Numbered from the stretch's first letter, positions 9,181 through 19,498 are shown. The stretch: 64,000 nt of DNA from Agromyces kandeliae (GCF_009674665.1 NZ_WKJD01000019.1:248001-312000), one strand, 5' to 3'. Numbers and translations are program-made. The notes: a model not told the origin generated them from the sequence alone.

Positions 9181-10299
9181 ATGCGCCCGTTCGAAGAGAC
9201 CGATCCCGAGCAGATCGACATCTCCGTGCAGATCGACGCGTTCCAGGAGACGTGGTACGGCCAGGTCCTGTTCAACGTCATCGACATCGCCATCATCGTC
9301 GCGATCGCGCTCCTGATCCGGTGGATCCTGCACTTCGTGATCCGACGGACGGTCAACCAGGTCGTCACGGGCGTCAAGCGCAAGCAGGACGTCGCCGACA
9401 CGCAGGCCCTGAACGCGGCGTCACCGCTCGCAGCCGTTCGCGTCGTGCAGCGCACGCGCACGCTCGGGTCGGTGCTGAAGAACATCGTGAACGTGACCAT
9501 CGGCATCCTGGTGGTCATCCTCGTGGTCGGAACGCTCTGGCCCGACGTGCTGGGCTCGTTCACACTGCTGTCCGCCGCGATCGGCGCCGGCCTCGGCTTC
9601 GGCGCGCAGAACATCGTGAAGGATGCCCTGAACGGCATGTTCATGGTCGTGGAGGACCAGCTCGGCGTCGGCGACATCGTCGACCTCGGCCACGCGTCGG
9701 GCATCGTCGAGGAGGTCCGCATTCGCGTGACCTCGGTTCGCGACGTCAACGGCACGCTCTGGTTCGTGCGGAACGGCGAGATCACGCGCGTCGGCAACAT
9801 GTCGCAGGGGTGGGCTCGCGTGATCATCGACCTCGCAGTGCCGTACACGGCCGACGTCGACGAGGTCGAGGCGGCAATGCTCGGAACCGCGAGCGAGATG
9901 GCCCGATCGAGCAAGTGGCGCTCGCGCGTCCTCGAGAAGCCCGAGGTCTGGGGCCTCGAATCGGTCTCGTCCGAGGCGATGGTGATCCGCATCGTCATGA
10001 AGGTCCGGACGTCTGCCAAGGACGACGTCGCCCGCGAGCTCCGGGTGCGGCTCAAGCGCACGCTCGACGAGATGGGCCTGACCCTGCCGAGCCTCGCGAG
10101 CGTCGTGCTGTCGGGCTTCGACGGCGTCACCCGCGTGAAGGGCGCGAAGCCGCCGAAGACCGAGCCCAACCCCGTCATGGACCGACCGGCGCCGAGCAAG
10201 CGCCTGCTCCGCGCCATGCGCGCCGCGAAGACCGTCACCGGCACGGGCAGCGTTCCGACCGCCGCCGACGCCGACACCAGCCCGAAGGACGCCCCGTGA
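9181..10299 (+). CDS. MscS-family mechanosensitive ion channel
   Basis: The 372-residue membrane protein has a hydrophobic segment at about residues 28-55 (VLFNVIDIAIIVAIALLI). The MscS core follows: a second and third membrane helix (IVVGTLWPDVLGSFT and AIGAGLGFGAQNIVKDALNG), then the beta domain GDIVDLGHASGIVEEV and the VRNGEI signature. The channel opens under membrane tension and releases solutes in hypo-osmotic shock. The basic, Pro-rich C-terminal tail (about 50 residues) is probably disordered. A TAGAAT box at 9166-9171 lies 9 bases before ATG, implying a very short leader. The stop overlaps the GTG of the globin gene. Confidence 0.92.
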   Translation: MRPFEETDPEQIDISVQIDAFQETWYGQVLFNVIDIAIIVAIALLIRWILHFVIRRTVNQVVTGVKRKQDVADTQALNAASPLAAVRVVQRTRTLGSVLKNIVNVTIGILVVILVVGTLWPDVLGSFTLLSAAIGAGLGFGAQNIVKDALNGMFMVVEDQLGVGDIVDLGHASGIVEEVRIRVTSVRDVNGTLWFVRNGEITRVGNMSQGWARVIIDLAVPYTADVDEVEAAMLGTASEMARSSKWRSRVLEKPEVWGLESVSSEAMVIRIVMKVRTSAKDDVARELRVRLKRTLDEMGLTLPSLASVVLSGFDGVTRVKGAKPPKTEPNPVMDRPAPSKRLLRAMRAAKTVTGTGSVPTAADADTSPKDAP

Positions 10300-10697
10300 G
10301 CCTGCCCGACAACCTCCCCTCGCCGAGCTTCTACGACCAGGTCGGCGGGCACGAGACCTTCGCGCGGCTCGTCCACGAGTTCTACCGCGGCGTGGCGGGC
10401 GACCCCGTGCTGAAGCCCATGTACCCGGAGGAGGACCTCGGCCCGGCCGAGGAGCGCCTGCTCATGTTCCTCGAGCAGTACTGGGGCGGGCCGACCACGT
10501 ACGGCGAGCGGCGCGGACATCCGCGCCTGCGGCTCAGGCACCAGCCGTTCAAGGTGAATCCCGAGGCGCGCGATCGCTGGCTCGGGCACATGCGCGCAGC
10601 CGTCGACACGCTCGACCTCCCGCCCGTGGCGGAGGCCACCCTGTGGGACTATCTCCAGCGGGCGGCGTTCGCCATGGTGAACACCTTCGAGGAGTGA
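10296..10697 (+). CDS. glbO: group II truncated hemoglobin
   Basis: The 133-residue globin has the group II truncated fold. FYDQVGGHETFARLVHEFYRGV opens it, YWGGPTTYGERRGHPRLRLRHQPF carries the proximal His (RHQPF, about residue 87) and the conserved Trp at position G8 follows in RDRWLGHM. Such proteins bind O2 and NO and are linked to oxidative or nitrosative stress or to respiration. The GTG start overlaps the stop of the MscS gene by GTGA, so the two are coupled. The group II assignment also fits the mycobacterial GlbO pattern. Confidence 0.93.
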   Translation: MSLPDNLPSPSFYDQVGGHETFARLVHEFYRGVAGDPVLKPMYPEEDLGPAEERLLMFLEQYWGGPTTYGERRGHPRLRLRHQPFKVNPEARDRWLGHMRAAVDTLDLPPVAEATLWDYLQRAAFAMVNTFEE

Positions 10698-10792
10698 CAC
10701 GGGCGTCACCCGCGCCGACCGCGCCCACGGCGCAGCCCGAGGCATCCGCTCCCCGGAGCATCCGCCGCACCGCCCGAGACGAAGGAGTCCCA

Positions 10793-12484
10793 GTGGCCGA
10801 CCCGACCACTCCCCTCACCAGGCCCGCCGCTCGCGCCGACGTCGACGTCGACGCCGTGATCATCGGCGGCGGCCTGTCGGGCCTCGTCGCGGCATCCGAG
10901 CTCGTCGACGCCGGCAAGCGCGTCGTGATCGTCGACCAGGAGCCGGAGGCGAGCCTCGGCGGGCAGGCGTGGTGGTCGTTCGGCGGACTGTTCCTGGTCG
11001 ACTCGCCCGAGCAGCGGAGGCTCGGCGTGCACGACTCGCTCGAGCTCGCGCGCCAGGACTGGCTCGGCACCGCCGGATTCGACCGCGACGAGGACGAGTG
11101 GGGCCGGCGCTGGGCCGAGGCGTACCTGGAGTTCGCGGCCGGCGAGAAGCGATCGTGGCTCCGGGGCAAGGGCCTGAAGTTCTTCCCGGTCGTCGGGTGG
11201 GCCGAGCGCGGCGCAGGCACGGCGATCGGGCACGGGAACTCGGTGCCCCGGTTCCACATCACGTGGGGCACCGGGCCCGGCGTGCTGGAGCCGTTCATCG
11301 CGCGCGTCCGCGCGGGCGAGGCGGCGGGCCTCGTGTCGCTGCAGTTCCGTCACCGCGTGGACGAGCTGGTCGTCGAGGACGGCGCCGTGGTCGGCGTCCG
11401 GGGGGTTCGGCTCGCACCCGACGAGGTCGAGCGCGGCGTGGGATCCAACCGGGACGTCGTCGGCGAGTTCGAGCTGCGGGCGCCGGCCGTGGTGGTCGCC
11501 TCGGGCGGCATCGGCGGCAACCACGACCTCGTACGGGCGGCCTGGCCGGAGCGGCTCGGAACTCCGCCGTCGGAGATGCTGTCGGGCGTGCCCGCGCACG
11601 TCGACGGGCGCATGCTCGGCATCGCCGAGGCATCCGGTGCCCGACTCGTCAACGGCGACCGCATGTGGCACTACACCGAGGGCATCACGAACTGGGACCC
11701 GGTGTGGGCCCGGCACGGCATCCGCATCCTTCCCGGCCCCTCGTCGATGTGGTTCGACGCGACCGGCGCACGCCTGCCCGCGCCGCTCTTCCCCGGCTTC
11801 GACACGCTCGGCACGCTCGAGCACCTGGCGCGCTCGGGCCACGACCACTCGTGGTTCGTGCTCACGCAGCGCATCATCGAGAAGGAGTTCGCGCTCTCCG
11901 GCAGCGAGCAGAACCCCGACCTGACGAACAAGGACCTCCGGCTGCTCGCCGACCGCCTCGGTTCCGGCGCACCGGGTCCGGTCGAGGCCTTCAAGCAGCA
12001 CGGCGTCGACTTCGTCGTCGCCGACACGCTGCCCGAGCTGCTCGACGGGATGCGTCGCCTCGACCCCGCCGACCTCCTCGACACCGACAACGTCGAGCGC
12101 GAGGTCGTCGCGCGCGACCGCGAGGTGGAGCACGAGTTCTCCAAGGACCTGCAGGTGACCGCGGTCCGCGGCGCGCGCAACTACCGCGGCGACAGGCTCA
12201 TCCGCGTGGCGCCGCCGCACCGCATCCTCGATCCCAAGGCCGGCCCGCTCATCGCCGTGAAGCTGCACATCCTGACGCGCAAGAGCCTCGGCGGGATCCA
12301 GACCGATCTCGATTCGCGTGCGCTCGGCGCCGACGGCGCGCCCGTCCCCGGCCTGTTCGCAGTCGGCGAGGCCGCGGGCTTCGGCGGCGGCGGCGTGCAC
12401 GGCTATCGCGCGCTCGAGGGGACGTTCCTCGGCGGGTGCCTGTTCACCGGGCGCGCGGCGGGGCGCGCGATCGCGGCGGGCTGA
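10793..12484 (+). CDS. FAD-binding dehydrogenase (FAD_binding_2 family, KstD-like)
   Basis: The 563-residue flavoprotein has an N-terminal dinucleotide-binding fold (VDAVIIGGGLSGLVAASEL, about residues 18-36), a long insert with a second FAD segment (VVVASGGIGGNHDLVRAAWP) and a C-terminal GEAAGFGGGGVHGYRALEG closing the FAD site. It belongs to the fumarate reductase/3-ketosteroid dehydrogenase superfamily. The exact substrate is unknown; the layout matches the proteins usually named simply FAD-binding dehydrogenase. The GTG start follows GAAGGAG at 10781-10787. No steroid genes surround it, so a steroid role is not supported by context. Confidence 0.88.
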   Translation: MADPTTPLTRPAARADVDVDAVIIGGGLSGLVAASELVDAGKRVVIVDQEPEASLGGQAWWSFGGLFLVDSPEQRRLGVHDSLELARQDWLGTAGFDRDEDEWGRRWAEAYLEFAAGEKRSWLRGKGLKFFPVVGWAERGAGTAIGHGNSVPRFHITWGTGPGVLEPFIARVRAGEAAGLVSLQFRHRVDELVVEDGAVVGVRGVRLAPDEVERGVGSNRDVVGEFELRAPAVVVASGGIGGNHDLVRAAWPERLGTPPSEMLSGVPAHVDGRMLGIAEASGARLVNGDRMWHYTEGITNWDPVWARHGIRILPGPSSMWFDATGARLPAPLFPGFDTLGTLEHLARSGHDHSWFVLTQRIIEKEFALSGSEQNPDLTNKDLRLLADRLGSGAPGPVEAFKQHGVDFVVADTLPELLDGMRRLDPADLLDTDNVEREVVARDREVEHEFSKDLQVTAVRGARNYRGDRLIRVAPPHRILDPKAGPLIAVKLHILTRKSLGGIQTDLDSRALGADGAPVPGLFAVGEAAGFGGGGVHGYRALEGTFLGGCLFTGRAAGRAIAAG

Positions 12485-12558
12485 GCCCGGGTCGCCGTCG
12501 GCACGGCGCCTGCCGCAGCGCGCCGACGCGAGCCGGGACGAGACGACGGATGCCCCGG

Positions 12559-13239
12559 CTACGCCTTGAGCGTCCAGGCCTTCCGTCGCACGAGGACGTG
12601 CCCTCGTCGCGAGCTCAGGCGCGTCCACGGACCGGTCTCGAACAGCGAGGTCGGGTCGTCGCCGAGGAACCCGAGGCTGAACGCCGCGAACGCCGCACCC
12701 GCCGGGACGTACTCGAGCCCGTCGATGCCCCGGCCCCAGACCTCGGAGCGCACGCGCTGCACGAGTTGCTCGCCGGTGCCCTCGGGGATCGTCGCCGCGA
12801 CCTCGTCGATGCCCTCGCGTGCCGCGCGCTCGAGCGTGGCGGCATCCGTCTCGCCGAGCGGTCGCCAGCCGCCGCGCGGCGGCGAGATGCCCGCCCAGGT
12901 GACGGTGTTGACCTCGGGCGGGCGGGTCATCGTGACCGGTCGCGACTCGTCGTCCTCGCCGATCTCGCCACGCGCGCGGACGATCCGATCGACCACCGAG
13001 CGCATCGGCACGACCACGTCGAAGTCGTCCGTCTCGAAGAGCTGGAAGGTCCGGAGGCCGAGCACGGTGGGACTCTCGTCGAGGATGCCGCGCGGGTAGA
13101 GGATCGCGGTGTACACGGCCAGGATGCCGTTCGCCGCGACGAGGCGCACCGATCCGTCCTCGACGCGCGACGCGCGCTGGAGGTACGTGTGCAGATCGCC
13201 GAGCGACAGGCTGTCGGCAAGCGTGAATTGCTGGACCAT
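12559..13239 (-). CDS. conserved protein of unknown function
   Basis: The 226-residue soluble protein starts MVQQFTLADSLSLGDLHTYL. It has no signal peptide or membrane segment. Conserved-looking blocks are VRLVAANGILAVYTAILYPRG, FDVVVPMRSVVDRI and AFAAFSLGFLGDD, with no motif I can tie to a function. I recall similar proteins from other Microbacteriaceae but no characterised one. The start is supported by a TAGTCT -10 box at 13249-13254 just upstream, giving a very short leader. It converges with the FAD dehydrogenase and diverges from tesB. Confidence 0.85.
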   Translation of the reverse strand: MVQQFTLADSLSLGDLHTYLQRASRVEDGSVRLVAANGILAVYTAILYPRGILDESPTVLGLRTFQLFETDDFDVVVPMRSVVDRIVRARGEIGEDDESRPVTMTRPPEVNTVTWAGISPPRGGWRPLGETDAATLERAAREGIDEVAATIPEGTGEQLVQRVRSEVWGRGIDGLEYVPAGAAFAAFSLGFLGDDPTSLFETGPWTRLSSRRGHVLVRRKAWTLKA

Positions 13240-13334
13240 GGCCTGTCTAGACTACCGAGAGAGCGCCGCGGCCCCGCCCGTCGCGCGCCCGCCGCTCCGC
13301 GGTGCGACGGTCGAACGATCCAGACGGAGGAACG

Positions 13335-14216
13335 ATGAGCAGTTCGATCGAGGGGCTGTTGAGCACCCTGCGACTCACCGACACCGGAGCACGGACCGAC
13401 GAGGACATCTTCACGGGACCGTCGCAGTGGATGCCGCGCGGCCGCGTCTTCGGCGGCCAGGTGCTGGCCCAGTCGATCATCGCCGCGAGCAACACGGTGC
13501 CCGACGACCGTCCGATCCACTCGATGCACGGCTACTTCCTCCGGCCCGGCGACGTGCAGCATCCGATCACGTTCTCCGTGGACCGCATCCACGATGGCCG
13601 GTCGTTCTCGACGAGGCGCACGCAGGCGTTCCAGCACGGCCTGCCGATCCTGTCGCTCATCGCATCGTTCCAGACCCGCGACGCGGGCTTCGAGCACCAG
13701 ATCGGAATGCCCCACGACCTCCCGGACCCCGACACGCTGCCGTCGACGGCCGACGTGCTCGGGCACCTCGACCACGACGTCGCGCGCTACTGGTCGAGCG
13801 AGCGGGCGTTCGACGTCCGGCACATCCCGTCGCCGGTGTACCTCTCCGTCGAGGGCGAGCGGATGCCGCATCAGGTGGTCTGGATGAAGGCGTTCGGCCG
13901 CCTTCCGGACGACGTCCGCCAGCACCGGGCCGCGCTCGCCTACGCCAGCGACTACTCGATCCTCGAGCCCGTGCTCCGAGCGCACGGCGTCGCATGGGCC
14001 ACGCCCGGCCTGAAGGTCGCGAGCCTCGACCACGCGATGTGGTGGCACCGCGACGCCCGCGTCGACGAGTGGCTGCTGTTCACGATGGACTCGCCGTCGG
14101 CGAGCGGCGGCAGGGGCCTCTCGCTCGGCCGCATCTACACGCGCGACGGCCTGCTCGTGGCGAGCGTGGCCCAGGAGGGCATGGTCCGCGTGCCCGATCC
14201 GACCGCGCTCGACTGA
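13335..14216 (+). CDS. tesB: acyl-CoA thioesterase II
   Basis: The 293-residue product is a double hot-dog thioesterase that hydrolyses acyl-CoA to free fatty acid and CoA. Features are RVFGGQVLAQSIIAA with the oxyanion region, HSMHGYFLRPGD, DRIHDGRSFSTRR, and in the second half YASDYSILEPVLRAHG and LDHAMWWHRDAR with the catalytic Asp (SLDHAMWWH), followed by DEWLLFTMDSPSAS. The length and motif order match E. coli TesB. ATG follows GGAGG (13325-13330). It seems to stand alone. Confidence 0.94.
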   Translation: MSSSIEGLLSTLRLTDTGARTDEDIFTGPSQWMPRGRVFGGQVLAQSIIAASNTVPDDRPIHSMHGYFLRPGDVQHPITFSVDRIHDGRSFSTRRTQAFQHGLPILSLIASFQTRDAGFEHQIGMPHDLPDPDTLPSTADVLGHLDHDVARYWSSERAFDVRHIPSPVYLSVEGERMPHQVVWMKAFGRLPDDVRQHRAALAYASDYSILEPVLRAHGVAWATPGLKVASLDHAMWWHRDARVDEWLLFTMDSPSASGGRGLSLGRIYTRDGLLVASVAQEGMVRVPDPTALD

Positions 14217-14327
14217 TCGGAGCCGCGACGGATTGCCTGGACGATCGCGGCGAATGCGGCATCCGCCGGGCGATGTGCCGCAGAATGGCACCACGCCGCA
14301 CCCCGCGGCCCGATGAGGGAGGCAGCA

Positions 14328-14798
14328 ATGGACGACGCCCGTGAACTCTCGCGCCGGACGGCGCTCGCATTGGGTGGGAGCGGGGCGCTCGGAGGCGCAC
14401 TGATCCTCGCCGGATGCGCTCCCGCTGAGGATGCGTCCGGTGCGGGCACCCCGTCGGAGACGGGCTCCGATTCGGGTGACACGGGTTCGACGCCGACGGA
14501 TGCCGCGGGCGAAGACGTCGCGGCCCTCGCCGACATCCCCGTCGGCGGCAGCATCAGCGCCACGATCGGCGGCGAGCCGGTGCTGCTCTCGCAGCCGTCC
14601 GCGGGCGAGGTCGTGGCGTTCAGCGCGATCTGCACGCATCAGGGATGCACGGTCGCGCCTGAAGGGGCGGCATTGATCTGCCCGTGTCACGGCTCGACCT
14701 TCGACCCCGCGACCGGCGACGTCGAACAGGGCCCGGCGCTCGAGCCGCTGCCCTCGGTGCCGGTCAGCGTCGACGGGGACCGCGTGATCGCCGGATGA
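14328..14798 (+). CDS. Rieske [2Fe-2S] domain lipoprotein
   Basis: The 156-residue exported protein has a basic start with SRRTALALGG and the lipobox LAGC at about residues 22-25, then an Asp/Thr/Ser-rich linker and a Rieske domain. The cluster motifs are CTHQGC (102-107) and CPCHGS (118-123), giving the Cys-His pairs for a 2Fe-2S cluster. It could carry electrons at the outer face of the membrane. The start at 14328 is chosen over an in-frame ATG at 14313 because GGGAGG (14317-14322) sits 5 bases upstream. Its stop overlaps the start of the DUF2231-like membrane gene, which suggests that the two proteins work together. Confidence 0.9.
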   Translation: MDDARELSRRTALALGGSGALGGALILAGCAPAEDASGAGTPSETGSDSGDTGSTPTDAAGEDVAALADIPVGGSISATIGGEPVLLSQPSAGEVVAFSAICTHQGCTVAPEGAALICPCHGSTFDPATGDVEQGPALEPLPSVPVSVDGDRVIAG

Positions 14799-15355
14799 GC
14801 GAGCTGTTCGACTTCCAGGTCGCCGGCCTGCCGATGCACGTGCTGCTCGTGCACGTGATCGTGGTCGGCGTGCCGCTGCTCGCGCTCCTCCTCATCGTGC
14901 TGGCGGCCTGGCCGACCGCGCGGCGGGTGCTCTGGATCCCGGCGCTCATCGGTGCCGTGCTGCTGCTCGGCCTGACCTGGCTCACCGTCGAGGCCGGAGA
15001 GTGGCTCGTCGAGCGAGTGCCCGAGACGCCGCTCATCGAGGAGCACGCCGACCAGGGGGACGACCTCCTGCCGTGGGTCATCGCGCTCGTCGCAGTCGCG
15101 GCCCTCATCGGCGCGCTCGCGATCGTCGAGCGACGCGCAGCGCTGAAGGTCACCGACGCGGAGGTCGCCGTCGCGCGCGGCGTCTCGACACCGGCACGAC
15201 GGAGCCCCGTCCGCGTCGTGATCGCGATCCTGCTGCTCGTCGCGGCGATCGGCGTCGGGGTCGGCGCGGTCTGGACCACCGTCCGGATCGGCGAGGCCGG
15301 AAGCCGCGCCGTCTGGGAGGGCTCGTTCAGCGACGTGCCGCTCGAGGACCGATAG
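14795..15355 (+). CDS. DUF2231-like four-helix membrane protein
   Basis: The 186-residue product has about four membrane helices (residues 14-40, 46-65, 88-110 and 144-165). It has the family look of DUF2231: an early LPMHVLLVHVIVVGVPLL with two His, and near the end GEAGSRAVWEGSF. Proteins of this type often sit beside Rieske or cytochrome genes; the His residues could bind haem, which is inference. It overlaps the upstream Rieske gene by ATGA, so both are made together. Its last domain is short and polar. Confidence 0.85.
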   Translation: MSELFDFQVAGLPMHVLLVHVIVVGVPLLALLLIVLAAWPTARRVLWIPALIGAVLLLGLTWLTVEAGEWLVERVPETPLIEEHADQGDDLLPWVIALVAVAALIGALAIVERRAALKVTDAEVAVARGVSTPARRSPVRVVIAILLLVAAIGVGVGAVWTTVRIGEAGSRAVWEGSFSDVPLEDR

Positions 15356-15366
15356 GGACGAACGCT

Positions 15367-15399
15367 CCGGCGGGCGGGCCCGACCGGGCGGACCGCCGG
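15367..15399. terminator. bidirectional hairpin between convergent genes
   Basis: CCGGCGG at 15367-15373 pairs with CCGCCGG at 15393-15399, and an inner GCCCG/CGGGC pair extends the stem. It sits between the stop of the DUF2231-like gene and the stop of the convergent thioesterase gene, so it can serve both strands. Confidence 0.55.
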
Positions 15400-15407
15400 G
15401 GCGCGCG

Positions 15408-15887
15408 TCAGCGGCGCCGGAACGCGACCGGTTCGCCGAGGTACGGCTCCCACGCGAGCCGCTCGGAGTCGGTGATCCGACGCGGTGTCTCCGTGGCTGC
15501 GTCCACGAGCACGATCGTGGTCGCGGCGCGCGTGTAGAGGGTGCGCGGCTCGGAGCCCACGGGCGAGTAGACCTCGTAGCAGACCTCGAGGCTCGCTCCG
15601 CCCATCCGGCCGATCCAGAGCTCGATGTCGAGCGGGAGCCGCTGGTACGGGATCGGCGCCAGATACTCGACCTCCTGCCGTGCGATGAGCGAGAGGGTCG
15701 CCGAGCCCGGCGACGCGTCGATCACCGCGGTCGACGCACCGACCGCATGCTCGGCGGTGCCGTCGTCGTTCACCCAGAACGCCTGGATGCGAGCCTCCTC
15801 GAGCAGGCTCAGCATCCGGGCGTTGTTCACGTGACCGTATGCGTCGAGATCGCTCCAGCGGAGCGGCGTGGGCACGTGCAGGCGCAT
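15408..15887 (-). CDS. acyl-CoA thioesterase, 4-hydroxybenzoyl-CoA/YbgC hot-dog family
   Basis: The 159-residue single hot-dog protein starts MRLHVPTPLRWSDLDAYGHVNNARMLSLLEEAR, which is the YbgC/FadM signature with the catalytic Asp in DxYGHVNNA. The rest of the fold (VARQEVEYLAPI..., GGASLEVCYEVYSP) is present at normal length. It likely hydrolyses a small or long-chain acyl-CoA; the substrate is not readable. It begins one base after the ettA stop on the same strand, so it is in the ettA transcript. Confidence 0.88.
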   Translation of the reverse strand: MRLHVPTPLRWSDLDAYGHVNNARMLSLLEEARIQAFWVNDDGTAEHAVGASTAVIDASPGSATLSLIARQEVEYLAPIPYQRLPLDIELWIGRMGGASLEVCYEVYSPVGSEPRTLYTRAATTIVLVDAATETPRRITDSERLAWEPYLGEPVAFRRR

Positions 15888-15888
15888 G

Positions 15889-17571
<1,683 letters not shown>

Positions 17572-18156
17572 TGAGTTCCTCACGTCTGGAGTGCGCGGTT
17601 CAGCCCTCCAGCCTAGCGGCCCGGGTGGGTGCGTCGAGCCGGGACGGCTCGCCGCGCACCACCCGCCCGTCGGGGCCGTCGCCCCGATGAGGCATCCGCC
17701 GGTGCCGAGGCCAGGGCGCTCGGCGCTCCGGTACCCGTCGGAAGCCGGGCCGTACTGGCCGATCACGCAGCGATCCCCGATCCGGACCGAGAACCGGATC
17801 GAGTCGGCGGGCTCGCCGAGCGTCGTGGTGTCGGAGGTCACCTGCATCGCGGCACGGTCGACTCCCGCGGCGGCGAGCGCGTCGATGAACGCACGCCCGC
17901 CCGCCGCGTCATCCCCCGCGATCACGGCGAGGTTCACCTCGTCGAAGCGGTCGATCCCGGGATCGGACGAGCGTGCCGGGGCCGTGGTCGCCCGGTCGCC
18001 TCCCGCCTCGGTCGCGACCGGAGGCGCGGACGTGGCCCTCGGCGGCGCAGCGCCGGCCTCCGGACCCGTGCACCCGGCGAGCGCGAACGCGAGGGCGCCT
18101 GCCGCGAGCGCGGCTGGGAGCGGCCCCGTCCGCAGCCGGGGAGGGGTCGCGACCAT
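17572..18156 (-). CDS. DUF6993-like lipoprotein without its own stop codon, in frame with ettA
   Basis: From ATG at 18156 the frame encodes MVATPPRLRTGPLPAALAAG, a hydrophobic signal, the lipobox LAGC with Cys at residue 29, a Pro/Thr/Ala-rich linker, and a small domain (FDEVNLAVIAGDDAAGGRAF, then CVIGQYGPASDGYRSAERPG and GTGGCLIGAT ending near residue 160). It resembles, from memory, DUF6993 lipoproteins found near ssb and ettA in Microbacteriaceae. No stop follows: 35 more codons of low-quality sequence run across the ettA promoter straight into the ettA GTG in the same frame. Either the stop was lost, a base is wrong in the sequence, or a lipoprotein-EttA fusion is made at some level. Confidence 0.65.
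17610..17615 (-). promoter_or_regulatory. -10 box of ettA
   Basis: TAGGCT on the minus strand gives a leader of about 30 bases carrying GAGGAAC (17575-17581) before the ettA GTG. It lies inside the open extension of the upstream lipoprotein frame and shows that ettA can be transcribed on its own. Confidence 0.5.
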
Positions 18157-18229
18157 GCCGGTGCCCGCTCGGTCTCCACGGAGGCCGAGTCCACGACCCG
18201 GCGACCGCAGGACCAGGGGCGCCGGCCGA

Positions 18230-18787
18230 TCAGGGTGCGGGCAGTGGCGTGAGCGCGGACCCCTCGTCGGCGAGGATCGGCTCGTCATCGTCGTCGTCCT
18301 GGACCGTCCAGTCGGCCCCCTCCGCCCAGTCGGGGACGTCGGTGCGACGGTCGTCGCCGTCGGACTCGCCCTCGTCGGTTGCCGTGATCGTGGACCCCTC
18401 CGTCTCGCCGGTGGGATCGACGAGTCGGGCGCCCGACGTCTTCGAATAGACCGCGACTCCCCACGACAGGTCGTGGCCGATCGCGTCGGCGTCGATCTCG
18501 ATCGCGGTGCCCGAGCGCTCGCCGGTCTCCCAGGCCCGGACGCGAAGCCGGCCGTGCACGACGATACGCTCGCCCTTGCGGAGCGAGCGCGCGGTGTTCA
18601 GCGCGAGCTGCCGGAACGACGAGACGGTGTACCAGTTCGTCTCCCCGTCGGTCCACGCGCCGGTGGCGCGATCGAAGAAGCGGCGCGTGGACGCCAGCCG
18701 GAAGTTGGTGATCGGCAGGCCCGTCGCGGTGACGGTATGACGTGGGTCGCTGCCGATGACGCCGGTGATGGTCACGAGGTCGGACAT
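18230..18787 (-). CDS. ssb: single-stranded DNA-binding protein (secondary Ssb)
   Basis: The 185-residue product has an N-terminal OB fold (MSDLVTITGVIGSDPRHTVT, ITNFRLASTRRFFD, NWYTVSSFRQLALNTARSLRKGERIVVHGRLRVRAWE in blocks) as in bacterial Ssb, then an acidic tail with a run of Asp. The tail ends SALTPLPAP and lacks the DDIPF peptide that recruits partner proteins. The housekeeping ssb of actinobacteria lies near rpsF/rpsR, so this is probably a paralogue of more special use. GAGGAG stands 8-13 bases before the ATG. It is the first gene of the run ssb, lipoprotein, ettA, thioesterase. Confidence 0.9.
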   Translation of the reverse strand: MSDLVTITGVIGSDPRHTVTATGLPITNFRLASTRRFFDRATGAWTDGETNWYTVSSFRQLALNTARSLRKGERIVVHGRLRVRAWETGERSGTAIEIDADAIGHDLSWGVAVYSKTSGARLVDPTGETEGSTITATDEGESDGDDRRTDVPDWAEGADWTVQDDDDDEPILADEGSALTPLPAP

Positions 18788-18830
18788 GGGGTGCTCCTCA
18801 AGGCTCGACGCCGCCGCGGATCGGCGGCTG

Positions 18831-18873
18831 GCGGCATCCGGGGCCCTCGTGCCGGAACGACCCCGGATGCCGC
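18831..18873 (-). terminator. 13-bp inverted repeat built from the GGCATCC heptamer
   Basis: GCGGCATCCGGGG (18831-18843) is perfectly complementary to CCCCGGATGCCGC (18861-18873) around a 17-base loop. It lies 92 bases past the msrA stop and upstream of ssb, so a role as msrA terminator is likely. Both arms contain the dispersed GGCATCC/GGATGCC heptamer. The gene-free stretch 18788-18964 holds nothing else I can recognise. Confidence 0.6.
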
Positions 18874-18964
18874 TCTCCACAGCGTGGCGGTCGGCAACGC
18901 GGCATTCGGGGAGCGCCGTGGCCCCGTGGACGGCGCGGACGCGGACGAAGCTGGTGAGGAGGGG

Positions 18965-19498
18965 TCAGGCGACGACGTAGTCGGCGTACGACCGCCGGAT
19001 CTTGTTCACCTTCGGCAGGGCCACCGCCAGGCAGTACCCCTGGCCGGGATTCTTCGCGAAGAAGTCCTGGTGGTACTCCTCGGCCGGGAAGAAGTCGCCG
19101 AGCGGTTCGATCGTCGTGACGACCTCGCCCGGCCACCAGCCTGCGGCCCGCGTGCGCGCCGCCTCGAAGAGCTCGCGCTGCTCGTCGCCGGTGGAGAACA
19201 TCGCGGACCGGTACTGCGTGCCGACGTCCGCGCCCTGGCGGTTCAGCTGCGTCGGGTCGTGCAACGTGAAGAAGACGTCGAGCACGACCTCGCGCGGGAG
19301 CACCTCGGGGTCGAACTCGACGCGCACCGCCTCGGCGTGCCCGGTCGCGCCCGTGCAGACCAGCTCGTACGACGGGTTCGGCGTCGCGCCGCCCGTGTAG
19401 CCCGACACGACGTCGTGCACGCCGCGGAGCGTGCGGTAGACGGCATCCAGGCACCAGAAGCACCCGCCGGCGAGAACGAAGCTTTCCATCACGGCCAT
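18965..19498 (-). CDS. msrA: peptide-methionine (S)-S-oxide reductase
   Basis: The 177-residue enzyme reduces methionine-S-sulfoxide in proteins or free form with thioredoxin. The active site GGCFWC carries the catalytic Cys at residue 13, followed by DAVYRTLRGVHDVVSGYTGG, and the middle has YEVVCTG-like TGHAEAVRVEFDP, FFTLHDPTQLNRQGADVGTQYRS and the YHQDFFAKNPGQGYC end. Length and motifs are normal. Three possible starts (ATG 19498, GTG 19492, ATG 19489) lie close together. The GTG sits 6 bases behind the -10 box, the usual leaderless spacing here, so it may be the true one. Confidence 0.95.
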   Translation of the reverse strand: MAVMESFVLAGGCFWCLDAVYRTLRGVHDVVSGYTGGATPNPSYELVCTGATGHAEAVRVEFDPEVLPREVVLDVFFTLHDPTQLNRQGADVGTQYRSAMFSTGDEQRELFEAARTRAAGWWPGEVVTTIEPLGDFFPAEEYHQDFFAKNPGQGYCLAVALPKVNKIRRSYADYVVA

